From Actinotalea sp. (lineage in GTDB: Bacteria > Actinomycetota > Actinomycetes > Actinomycetales > Cellulomonadaceae), in assembly GCA_014360395.1 (NCBI GenBank), contig JACIXM010000544.1, positions 1 through 5,963 of the forward strand: a stretch of DNA of 5,963 nucleotides. The letters run 5' to 3'. This document shows, in pieces, positions 1 through 5,872 of this stretch. Every line of letters begins with the position of its first letter. Position 1 is the stretch's first letter. The notes under the pieces were generated by a model. That model was not told the DNA's origin. It saw nothing but the letters and a program-made list of their open reading frames with translations, and did no database searches. A program made the position numbers and the translations under genes.

Positions 1-399
1 CGCGGTCTTGAGGTCGCCGACGACGGCACGGTCGAGGTGCGCCTGACCCCCACCTACACCGGATGACCCGCGACCGAGGTCATCGCCGCCAACGTCGAAC
101 GGGCCGTGCGGGAGGCGGGCGCCCGCGACGTCGTCGTCCGCACCGTGCTCGCCCCGGCCTGGACGACGGACTGGATCACCGAGGCGGGCCGCACCAAGCT
201 CCGGGAGTACGGGATCGCGCCTCCGGACGGGACCGGGCCGGTCGCGTCCGGAGCAGTGGCCGTGACGCTGTCCGCCCGCTGCCCGCGCTGCGGGTCGCTG
301 CGCACCCGCGAGATCAGCCGGTTCGGCTCGACGCCCTGCAAGGCCCTGTGGTCCTGCCGCGACTGCGGCGAGCCCTTCGACTCCTTCAAGGCGTTGTGA
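1..399 (+). CDS. paaD: PaaD, phenylacetyl-CoA epoxidase maturation protein (5' partial, in-frame TGA)
   Basis: PaaD is a DUF59/MIP18-type protein needed for the phenylacetyl-CoA epoxidase, probably for metal or Fe-S cluster assembly of the PaaABCE complex. Frame 1 reads from the window edge into TPTYTG, then TGA, then PATE at 31-78. This matches the family motif TPTYSGCPATE with a stop in place of Cys. The frame stays open afterwards and keeps the family landmarks APAWTTDW (about 154-177), LREYGI, and a C-terminal four-Cys, zinc-ribbon-like tail: CPRC at 280-291, then Cys at 337-339, 355-357 and 364-366. The ending EPFDSFKAL is also typical of PaaD. The start lies outside the window. The stop at 397-399 overlaps the paaE ATG by one base. 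The TGA may be a nonsense mutation, a sequencing error or a recoded codon. A restart at GTG 106 would lose the DUF59 motif, so it is unlikely to make a functional protein. Family identity is near certain; whether the gene is intact is open. Confidence 0.88.
64..66 (+). other. In-frame TGA replacing the conserved Cys codon of PaaD
   Basis: In the paaD frame, GGA at 61-63 is followed by TGA and then CCC GCG ACC GAG. Family members read Gly-Cys-Pro-Ala-Thr-Glu here, so TGA sits exactly at the Cys, one base change from TGC or TGT. Every gene whose end lies in this window stops with TGA, so TGA is not generally reassigned in this organism. A weak hairpin can be drawn at 88-104, with its apex about 30 bases after the TGA. 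That is within the distance range of bacterial SECIS elements, but such hairpins are common in DNA this GC-rich. Confidence 0.8.
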
Positions 400-1520
400 T
401 GACCGAAGCCCTGACCACCGGCACCACTCCCGCCACACCCGCCCGCCGGCACGCCGCGTTCCACCGGCTCCGCGTGGCGGCCGTGGACCGGCTCACCGAC
501 GACGCCGTCGCCGTCACCTTCGACGTGCCCGAGCACCTGCGCGAGGAGTTCCGCTTCCGCGCGGGTCAGCACCTGACCGTCCGGGCCCCGCAGCTCGAGG
601 GCGACGTCCGGCGGACGTACTCGATCTGCGCGCCGGCCACGGGCGGGATGCTGCGCATCGGGGTCAAGCGCATCCCCGACGGCGTGTTCTCGGCGTTCGT
701 CGCCGAGCGCCTTGCCCCGGGCGACGAGCTCGACGTCATGACGCCGCTCGGCACCTTCTCCCCCGACCTGGACCCCACCCGCGCGCGCCGCTACGTCGCC
801 GTCGCCGCCGGTTCGGGGATCACACCGGTCCTGTCCATCCTCGGGACGGCGCTGGCCGTGGAGCCGCAGAGCACCGCGGCGCTGGTCCTGGCCAACCGGC
901 GCCCCTCGACGATCATGTTCCTGGAGGAGCTCGAGGCGCTCAAGAACACCTACCCCGACCGGTTCCAGCTCGTGCACGTCCTCAAGGAGGAGGGCCCCGA
1001 GGTCGAGCTGCTCTCCGGCCGCCTCGACCCGGACCGGCTCGGCCGGATCCTCGACACCCTGCTGCCGGCCGACGACGTCGACGCCTGGTACCTCTGCGGT
1101 CCGCTCGCCCTGACCGAGTCCGTGCGCGGCGTGCTGCTGGACCGCGGGGTGGACCCCGCGGCCGTCCACCGCGAGCTCTTCCACGTCGGGGAGGCCCCCG
1201 CCCCGCGTCGCCGGACCGTGCCGACCGACGGACCCGTCGAGGGCTCCGCCGTGACGGTCCTGCTCGACGGGCGCTCCACCACCGTGACCGTGCCCCGCGA
1301 CGGCGAGTCGGTCCTCGCGGCGACCCTGCGGGTGCGACCGGACGCACCCTTCGCGTGCACCAACGGCGTCTGCGGCACGTGCCGGGCCCGGGTCCTGGAG
1401 GGCGCGGTGGAGATGGACACCAACTACGCCCTCGAGCCGGACGAGGTCGCCCGCGGCATGGTGCTCACCTGCCAGTCCCACCCGGTCACCGACCGCGTCG
1501 TCGTGGACTACGACCAGTGA
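399..1520 (+). CDS. paaE: PaaE, phenylacetyl-CoA 1,2-epoxidase reductase subunit
   Basis: PaaE is the cytoplasmic reductase of the PaaABCE mono-oxygenase. It passes electrons from NADPH through FAD and a 2Fe-2S cluster to the di-iron centre of PaaA. The protein has 373 residues, close to the usual family length. Domains in order: an FAD-binding ferredoxin-reductase fold with RTYS at 72-75; an NAD(P)-binding domain with GSGITP at 138-143 and CGP at 233-235; and a C-terminal plant-type ferredoxin domain from about 284. The ferredoxin domain has the cluster ligands Cys320, Cys325, Cys328 and Cys358 (C-x4-C-x2-C plus one distant Cys). All key motifs are intact. The ATG at 399 overlaps the paaD stop (TGATG) and has AAGG about seven bases upstream; the GTG at 396 in the same frame is the only close alternative. 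The open frame extends upstream to 63, but that stretch is a shadow of paaD. Expression is probably coupled to paaD, and translation also overlaps paaF. Confidence 0.95.
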   Translation: MTEALTTGTTPATPARRHAAFHRLRVAAVDRLTDDAVAVTFDVPEHLREEFRFRAGQHLTVRAPQLEGDVRRTYSICAPATGGMLRIGVKRIPDGVFSAFVAERLAPGDELDVMTPLGTFSPDLDPTRARRYVAVAAGSGITPVLSILGTALAVEPQSTAALVLANRRPSTIMFLEELEALKNTYPDRFQLVHVLKEEGPEVELLSGRLDPDRLGRILDTLLPADDVDAWYLCGPLALTESVRGVLLDRGVDPAAVHRELFHVGEAPAPRRRTVPTDGPVEGSAVTVLLDGRSTTVTVPRDGESVLAATLRVRPDAPFACTNGVCGTCRARVLEGAVEMDTNYALEPDEVARGMVLTCQSHPVTDRVVVDYDQ

Positions 1521-2407
1521 GCGCTCAGGGGACCGCCGGCGGGGACGGCGCGGCAGGCGTCGACGGGAGCAGCGACGGCGTCGTCGTCGAGCGGCGCGGG
1601 CCGGCGCTGCTCGTCGGGCTGGACCGGCCCGCCAAGCACAACGCGCTCGACGAGGCGACCGTCGCCCGGCTGCACGCGGTCCTGGCCGACGCCCGCCGCC
1701 AGCCGTGCGTCGTCGTCGTCCACTCCACGACGCCGGGGGTCTTCGCCGCCGGCGCGGACATCGCCGAGCTCCTCGAGCGGGACGCGGCTGACGCCCTGCG
1801 CGGCATCAACTCCGGCCTCATGGACGCCCTCGAGGCGCACCCGTGGCCGACCGTGGCCGCCGTCGACGGCCCGGCGCTCGGGGGCGGCTGCGAGCTGGCC
1901 CTCGCCTGCGACCTGCGCGTCGGCTCGCCGCGGGCCCGGTTCGGCCAGCCGGAGCCCGGCCTGGGGATCATCGCCGGCGCGGGGGCGAACTGGCGCCTCC
2001 CGCAGGTCGTCGGCCTGCCGCTCGCGCGGCGGATGCTCTACACCGGCGCGATCCTCGACGCCGAGGCGGCCGAGCGCGCCGGGCTGCTCGACGCGGTGCA
2101 CCCCGCCGACGGCCTGCTCGACGCCGCCGTCGGGCTCGCCGAGACGATCGCGACCCGGTCCTGGCGCGCCCTGGAGCTGACCAAGATGGCGCTGCGCGTG
2201 CACCGGCCGGCCACGACCGGCTTCGACCTGCTCGCCCAGTCCGTCCTGTTCGAGGACCCGGAGAAGCGCGAGCGGATGAGCGCCTTCCTCGCCGAACGCG
2301 ACCGGCGCCGGCAGGAGCGCGCCGCCGGCCGCGCCGGAGACGACGACCCCCCGGGAGGAACCGGGGAGGAGGACGCCGTCAGCCCGCCGGACGGGGAGCG
2401 AGGATGA
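1517..2407 (+). CDS. paaF: PaaF, 2,3-dehydroadipyl-CoA hydratase (enoyl-CoA hydratase)
   Basis: This crotonase-superfamily protein of 296 residues is assigned by context to hydration of 2,3-dehydroadipyl-CoA to 3-hydroxyadipyl-CoA in the lower PAA pathway. Crotonase signatures are clear. The first oxyanion-hole loop is AAGADI at 77-82 and the second is LGGGCEL at 121-127. Both catalytic acids of true hydratases are present: Glu126 in GGCEL and Glu146 in GQPE. The family core ends near MSAFLAERDRR at 254-264. A charged, Gly/Asp/Pro-rich tail of about 32 residues follows, which I do not expect in the family, and there is a disordered-looking N-terminus of about 20 residues. The GTG start at 1517 overlaps the paaE stop as GTGA. 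No good Shine-Dalgarno is visible, so translational coupling is likely. The last 29 bases overlap the convergent thioesterase gene. It could be a broader enoyl-CoA hydratase; the PaaF role rests on neighbourhood. Confidence 0.9.
   Translation: MSAQGTAGGDGAAGVDGSSDGVVVERRGPALLVGLDRPAKHNALDEATVARLHAVLADARRQPCVVVVHSTTPGVFAAGADIAELLERDAADALRGINSGLMDALEAHPWPTVAAVDGPALGGGCELALACDLRVGSPRARFGQPEPGLGIIAGAGANWRLPQVVGLPLARRMLYTGAILDAEAAERAGLLDAVHPADGLLDAAVGLAETIATRSWRALELTKMALRVHRPATTGFDLLAQSVLFEDPEKRERMSAFLAERDRRRQERAAGRAGDDDPPGGTGEEDAVSPPDGERG
2349..2366. other. Six-bp GC hairpin in the paaF tail, just beyond the convergent thioesterase gene
   Basis: CCCCGG at 2349-2354 and CCGGGG at 2361-2366 form a perfect 6-bp stem with a 6-base loop. 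It lies inside the low-complexity paaF tail and 12 bases beyond the thioesterase stop (2379-2381) on the minus strand. It could help terminate the thioesterase transcript, but no T-run follows on either strand. In DNA this GC-rich it may be chance. Confidence 0.25.
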
Positions 2408-2801
2408 GCGACGTCATCCGGGCGGTGCACAGCCGTCGGTCCTGCTCGTCGCGGATCGTGACCTCGTACGTCGCAACCGTCGACCCGCGGTGCAGCGGCT
2501 CGGCCGTGGCGGTCACCACGCCCTCCCGCGAGCTGCGGTGGTGCGTCGCGCTGAGGTCCACACCGACGACGGTGCGGCCCGGCCCGGCGTGGATCACGGC
2601 GGCCCACGAGCCGACCGCCTCCGCCAGCGACGCCATCGCGCCGCCGTGCAGCAGCCCGAAGGACTGGGTGTTGGTCTCGACGGGCATGGTCGCCACGACC
2701 CGCTCGGGCGAGGCCTCCAGGACCCGGACACCCATCTTCCGGTCCAGGGCACCCAGGGAGAGGTCGGGGTGAGCGCGGCGCAGCGCGTCGTCGTCGTCCA
2801 T
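2379..2801 (-). CDS. Hotdog-fold acyl-CoA thioesterase (PaaI/EntH-YdiI family)
   Basis: This 140-residue cytoplasmic single-hotdog-domain thioesterase hydrolyses acyl- or aroyl-CoA esters. Key stretches are PVETNTQSFGLLHGG at 40-54, LAEAVGS at 59-65 and ATHHRSS at 85-91. Gln46, His52, Glu61, Ser65 and His87 sit two residues below the Gln48, His54, Glu63, Ser67 and His89 recalled for E. coli YdiI/EntH. The catalytic acid is Glu in LAEAVGS, whereas classical PaaI has Asp in an ALADT-like motif. The protein therefore looks like the EntH/YdiI (DHNA-CoA or aroyl-CoA) subgroup, although its place suggests a PaaI-like role in releasing CoA from stalled pathway thioesters. The ATG at 2801 (MDDDD) is preferred over upstream starts because homology begins shortly after it and a -10-like TATGCT lies six bases upstream, as in leaderless genes. 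It is transcribed against paaF, which it overlaps at the 3' end, and divergently from paaZ. The substrate is not determinable here. Confidence 0.9.
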   Translation of the reverse strand: MDDDDALRRAHPDLSLGALDRKMGVRVLEASPERVVATMPVETNTQSFGLLHGGAMASLAEAVGSWAAVIHAGPGRTVVGVDLSATHHRSSREGVVTATAEPLHRGSTVATYEVTIRDEQDRRLCTARMTSLILAPRPAG

Positions 2802-2807
2802 CCGCCG

Positions 2808-2813
2808 AGCATA
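2808..2813 (-). promoter_or_regulatory. Putative -10 box (TATGCT) for a leaderless thioesterase transcript
   Basis: On the minus strand TATGCT stands six bases before the ATG at 2801. A -10 hexamer of TAnnnT form at this spacing puts the transcription start at or next to the start codon, the usual layout of leaderless actinobacterial genes. No convincing -35 box at the standard spacing is visible; a TTGGTG further up is about 22 bases away, too far. GGCGG directly abuts the ATG and is too close to act as a ribosome binding site, which fits leaderless initiation. Confidence 0.45.
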
Positions 2814-2887
2814 CGAACGCACGCCGACGGTCCGGCACCAACCGGGGCGCCGCGCCGCGATCACCGCAGGGACAGCAACCGAGCAGT

Positions 2888-2894
2888 GAGGGGA
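2888..2894 (+). promoter_or_regulatory. Ribosome binding site of paaZ (GAGGGGA)
   Basis: GAGGGGA ends eight bases before the GTG at 2903 and 14 bases before the in-frame ATG at 2909. The spacing favours the GTG, giving the N-terminus MSMTVRSY rather than MTVRSY. I see no clear -10 or -35 for paaZ in the 101-base divergent spacer, so it may use an unrecognised promoter or readthrough from paaF. Confidence 0.6.
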
Positions 2895-2902
2895 CCACAG
2901 CC

Positions 2903-4960
2903 GTGAGCATGACCGTCCGCAGCTACGTCGCCGGGCGCTGGCAGGCGCCGTCCGGACCGACCGCCCCGCTGCTGCACGCCGCGACGGCCGAGGAGGTCGC
3001 CGTCATCGGCACCGACCCCGTCGACCTGGTGCCGGTGCTGGACCACGCCCGGTCGGTCGGTGGCCCGGCGCTGCGGGCGATGCCCTTCCACGAGCGCGCC
3101 CTCGCGCTCAAGGCCCTGGCGCTGCACCTCAACGGGCGCCGGGACCACCTCTACGGCCTGTCGACGTGGACCGGCGCCACGCGCCGCGACGCCCTCGTGG
3201 ACGTCGACGGCGGCATCGGCGTGCTGTTCAGCTACGCGGGCAAGGGCCGGCGCGAGCTGCCCAACACCCACGTCCTCGTCGACGGACCCACGGAGCGCCT
3301 CGGCCGGCACGGGCAGTTCGTGGGCCAGCACCTCTACACCTCACGGCGCGGCGTCGCGCTGCAGATCAACGCCTTCAACTTCCCGGTCTGGGGGATGCTG
3401 GAGAAGCTCGCCCCCGCCTTCCTCGCCGGCGTCCCGACGGTGGTCAAGCCCGCCGGCCAGACGGCGTACCTCACCGCCGCCGTCGTGGAGGAGGTCGTCG
3501 CGTCCGGCCTGCTGCCGGAGGGCAGCCTTCAGCTCGTCGTCGGCGGGACACGGGGTCTGCTGGACCTGCTCGCGGAGCAGGACACGGTCGCCTTCACCGG
3601 ATCCGCCGCCACCGCCACCCTCCTGCGCGCCCACCCGTCGGTGCAGCACCGCGGGGTGCGGTTCAGCTCCGAGGCGGACTCGCTGAACTTCTCCCTCCTG
3701 GGTCCGGACGTGCAGCCGGGCAGCCCGGAGCTGGACCTGTTCGTGCGGCAGCTGGTCACCGAGATGACGGCCAAGGCGGGCCAGAAGTGCACCGCGATCC
3801 GCCGTGCGCTGGTGCCCGAGCGGCTGGTCCCGGACGTCGTCGCGGCCGTCGACGCGCGCGTGCGGGAGAAGGTCCGCGTGGGCCACCCCGGCTCCGACGG
3901 GGTGACGATGGGCGCGCTCGTGGGCCTGGACCACCGGCAGGCCGTCCGGGAGGGCATCGAGCGGCTCGCCCGGGGCGCCCGGATCGTCGTCGGCGACCCG
4001 GACCGCTTCGACGTCGTCGACGCGGACCCGGAGCGCGGCGCCTTCCTGCCGCCGGTGCTCCTGCACGCGGAGGACCCCGGCCGCTCCGAGCCGCACGAGA
4101 TCGAGGTGTTCGGTCCCGTCTCCACGCTCATCGCCTACCGCGACGTCGACCACGCGATCGACCTCGCCGCCCGCGGGCGCGGCAGCCTCGTCGGGTCGGT
4201 CGTCTCCGCGGACACCGACGTCGTCCGCGACGTCGTCCTGGGCGTGGCGCCCTGGCACGGGCGCGTGCTCGTGCTCGACCAGGACTCGGCCCGGGAGTCC
4301 ACCGGGCACGGCTCCCCGCTCCCCCAGCTCGTCCACGGCGGGCCGGGGCGCGCCGGCGGCGGGGAGGAGCTGGGCGGCATCCGCTCGGTCCTGCACTTCA
4401 TGCAGCGGACCGCGCTGCAGGGCTCGCCGCGCACCGTCGCCGCCGTCACCGGGACGTGGGTCACCGGGGCACCGCGCCGGACCGAGCGCGAGCACCCCTT
4501 CCGCAAGAGCCTGGCGGAGCTGGCCGTCGGCGACACGATCACCGGCGGGCCCCGCACCGTGACGCTGGACGACATCGACCGGTTCGCGGACCTGTCCGGC
4601 GACCACTTCTACGCCCACACCGACGAGGAGGCGGCCGCGGCGAACCCGTTCTTCGACGGCCGGGTCGCGCACGGGTACTTCGTGGTGTCGCTGGCCGCGG
4701 GCCTGTTCGTCGCGCCCGAGCCCGGCCCGGTCCTGGCGAACTTCGGCCTGGAGCGGCTGCGGTTCCTCACCCCCGTGTACCCGGGCGACGCCCTCACCGT
4801 GCACCTGACGGTCAAGCGGATCTCCCCGCGCGCCGACGCCGACTACGGCGAGGTGCTGTGGGACGCCGAGGTCCTCAACCAGGACGGCGAGCAGGTCGCC
4901 ACGTACGACGTGCTCACCCTCGTGGCGAAGCAGTGGCCCATGGCGCAGGAGGCACGGTGA
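2903..4960 (+). CDS. paaZ: PaaZ, bifunctional oxepin-CoA hydrolase / semialdehyde dehydrogenase
   Basis: PaaZ opens the ring of oxepin-CoA hydrolytically with its C-terminal MaoC-like (R)-hydratase domain. Its N-terminal aldehyde dehydrogenase domain then oxidises the resulting semialdehyde with NADP+ to 3-oxo-5,6-dehydrosuberyl-CoA. The 685 residues are close to the 681 of E. coli PaaZ, so the fusion is full length. ALDH landmarks: NAFNFP with Asn159, KPAG at 182-185, FTGS at 231-234, general base Glu257 in SSEADS, nucleophile Cys296 in GQKCTA, and EVFGPV at 401-406. The hydratase domain starts near 530 and has SGDHFYAH with Asp567 and His572, spaced like Asp561 and His566 of E. coli, followed by [13 protein letters not shown] at 581-593. 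All catalytic residues are intact, so neither activity is expected to be lost. The gene begins a plus-strand pair with paaG, whose start overlaps the stop as GTGA. It is separated from paaF by the antisense thioesterase gene. Confidence 0.97.
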   Translation: MSMTVRSYVAGRWQAPSGPTAPLLHAATAEEVAVIGTDPVDLVPVLDHARSVGGPALRAMPFHERALALKALALHLNGRRDHLYGLSTWTGATRRDALVDVDGGIGVLFSYAGKGRRELPNTHVLVDGPTERLGRHGQFVGQHLYTSRRGVALQINAFNFPVWGMLEKLAPAFLAGVPTVVKPAGQTAYLTAAVVEEVVASGLLPEGSLQLVVGGTRGLLDLLAEQDTVAFTGSAATATLLRAHPSVQHRGVRFSSEADSLNFSLLGPDVQPGSPELDLFVRQLVTEMTAKAGQKCTAIRRALVPERLVPDVVAAVDARVREKVRVGHPGSDGVTMGALVGLDHRQAVREGIERLARGARIVVGDPDRFDVVDADPERGAFLPPVLLHAEDPGRSEPHEIEVFGPVSTLIAYRDVDHAIDLAARGRGSLVGSVVSADTDVVRDVVLGVAPWHGRVLVLDQDSARESTGHGSPLPQLVHGGPGRAGGGEELGGIRSVLHFMQRTALQGSPRTVAAVTGTWVTGAPRRTEREHPFRKSLAELAVGDTITGGPRTVTLDDIDRFADLSGDHFYAHTDEEAAAANPFFDGRVAHGYFVVSLAAGLFVAPEPGPVLANFGLERLRFLTPVYPGDALTVHLTVKRISPRADADYGEVLWDAEVLNQDGEQVATYDVLTLVAKQWPMAQEAR

Positions 4961-5757
4961 GCGACGCGAACGGCCCGGACGCGGGCATCCGGCTGACGGT
5001 CACCGGCGCGACCGCCGAGGTCGTCCTGGACCGGCCCGCCCGGCTCAACACGCTGGACGAGTCCGCGCTGCGGGCGCTGCTGGCGGCGTTCGAGGACCTC
5101 GCCGGGCGCACCGACGTCCGCGCCGTGCTCCTGCGCGGCGAGGGCCGGGCGTTCTGCGCCGGCCGGGACATCTCCGCGGTGGACGCGCGCACCGACGACG
5201 CCGAGGCCTTCCTCAGCGACCTCGTCCACCCGGTGCTCGACGCGATCCGCGCCGTCCCGGTACCGGTCGTGGCCGCGGTGCAGGGCGCGGCGCTCGGCAT
5301 CGGGCTGGGGCTCCTGGCGGCCGCCGACGTCGTGTACGCCGGGCGCAGCGCGCGGCTCGGGTCGCCGTTCAACCGGATCGGCGCGGTCCTGGACTCGGGG
5401 GGCCACGCGCTGCTCGTGGACCGGCTCGGTCCCCACCGGACGATGGACCTCATCCTCACCGGCGAGCTGCTCGACGGGGAGGAAGCGGCCCGCGTCGGCC
5501 TGGTCAGCCGGGTGCACGACGACGACGCCCTGCTCGACCACGCGCGGACCCTCGTCGCGGCGGCCGCGGACGGGCCGACCGCGGCGTTCGTCCAGTCCAA
5601 GCGCATCGTGGCCGGCCTCGCGGCCCAGCGCGGGGCGTCGTCGTCGTCCCTGGCGGCCGAGGCACGCGCCCAGGGTGTCGCGTCGCGCACCGCCGACTAC
5701 GTCGAGGGGTTCACCGCCTTCCAGCAGAAGCGACCGCCGACGTTCACGGGCCGCTGA
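4957..5757 (+). CDS. paaG: PaaG, 1,2-epoxyphenylacetyl-CoA isomerase
   Basis: PaaG is a crotonase-fold isomerase that converts 1,2-epoxyphenylacetyl-CoA to oxepin-CoA. In other bacteria it also shifts the double bond of dehydroadipyl-CoA, supplying PaaF. The protein has 266 residues, a normal family length. The oxyanion-hole loops are FCAGRDIS at 66-73 and ALGIGLG at 112-118. The two hydratase glutamates are replaced (Gly117 and Phe138 at the aligned positions), so this is not a hydratase. Asp146 in LDSGG aligns with the single acidic residue used by PaaG isomerases. The C-terminal ending KRPPTFTGR is typical of the group. The GTG at 4957 is preceded by AGGAGG at 4947-4952 with a short four-base spacing and overlaps the paaZ stop, so co-translation with paaZ is expected. 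The same frame stays open far upstream through paaZ, but that is a GC-rich shadow. PaaB-like or menB-like alternatives are excluded by the motif set. Confidence 0.92.
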   Translation: MSDANGPDAGIRLTVTGATAEVVLDRPARLNTLDESALRALLAAFEDLAGRTDVRAVLLRGEGRAFCAGRDISAVDARTDDAEAFLSDLVHPVLDAIRAVPVPVVAAVQGAALGIGLGLLAAADVVYAGRSARLGSPFNRIGAVLDSGGHALLVDRLGPHRTMDLILTGELLDGEEAARVGLVSRVHDDDALLDHARTLVAAAADGPTAAFVQSKRIVAGLAAQRGASSSSLAAEARAQGVASRTADYVEGFTAFQQKRPPTFTGR

Positions 5758-5774
5758 GGGCCGCGGGACGATCC

Positions 5775-5804
5775 CACCGGGCGGCGCCGCGAGCGGTGTC
5801 GGTG
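5775..5804 (+). terminator. Candidate U-less hairpin terminator after paaG
   Basis: CGGCGCCG at 5782-5789 pairs with CGGTGTCG at 5794-5801 (8 bp, two G-U pairs) around a CGAG tetraloop. CAC at 5775-5777 can pair with GTG at 5802-5804 after a four-base bulge. It starts 17 bases after the paaG stop. No U-run follows, so it would be a U-less actinobacterial-type terminator at best. Chance pairing in GC-rich DNA is a real alternative. Confidence 0.35.
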
Positions 5805-5872
5805 CCGTCGGGACCATGGGGCCTGTCCCTCTCCTCGCCGGCGCGGGACCGTGGAGGCTGGAGGCGACTGCG

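Noticed and set aside
106..399. A separate short gene starting at GTG 106, downstream of the paaD TGA.
   Set aside because: It is simply the rest of paaD in the same frame. There is no good ribosome binding site and the product would lack the DUF59 core motif.
2404..2772. A plus-strand frame starting ATG at 2404, overlapping the paaF stop as ATGA with a GAGCGAGG upstream, 122 codons long.
   Set aside because: It looks like a coupled operon gene at its start, but it lies almost wholly antisense to the thioesterase, whose product has clear family motifs. The plus-strand product is Ser/Arg/Thr-rich with no recognisable domain, as expected of a shadow frame.
2832..2845. CCGG-N6-CCGG in the divergent spacer, considered as a regulator (for example PaaR) operator.
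   Set aside because: The repeat is short, CCGG is self-complementary and frequent here, and it does not resemble a PaaR-type long palindrome that I can recall.
3341..4804. Long open frame on the minus strand opposite paaZ (487 codons).
   Set aside because: The protein is Gly/Arg/Val/Asp-rich without domains, and paaZ on the other strand has all its catalytic residues. Long antisense frames are routine at this GC content. The same applies to the other minus-strand frames opposite paaE, paaF and paaG.
3166..4956. Upstream extension of the paaG frame through paaZ.
   Set aside because: The translation before 4957 is Arg/Pro/Gly low complexity, and PaaG homology begins right after the GTG at 4957, which has AGGAGG upstream.
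5810..5829. GGGAC / GTCCC inverted repeat with a 10-base loop before the secreted-protein gene, considered as a terminator or operator.
   Set aside because: It has only five base pairs, a long loop and no T-run. It is weaker than the hairpin at 5775-5804 and expected by chance.
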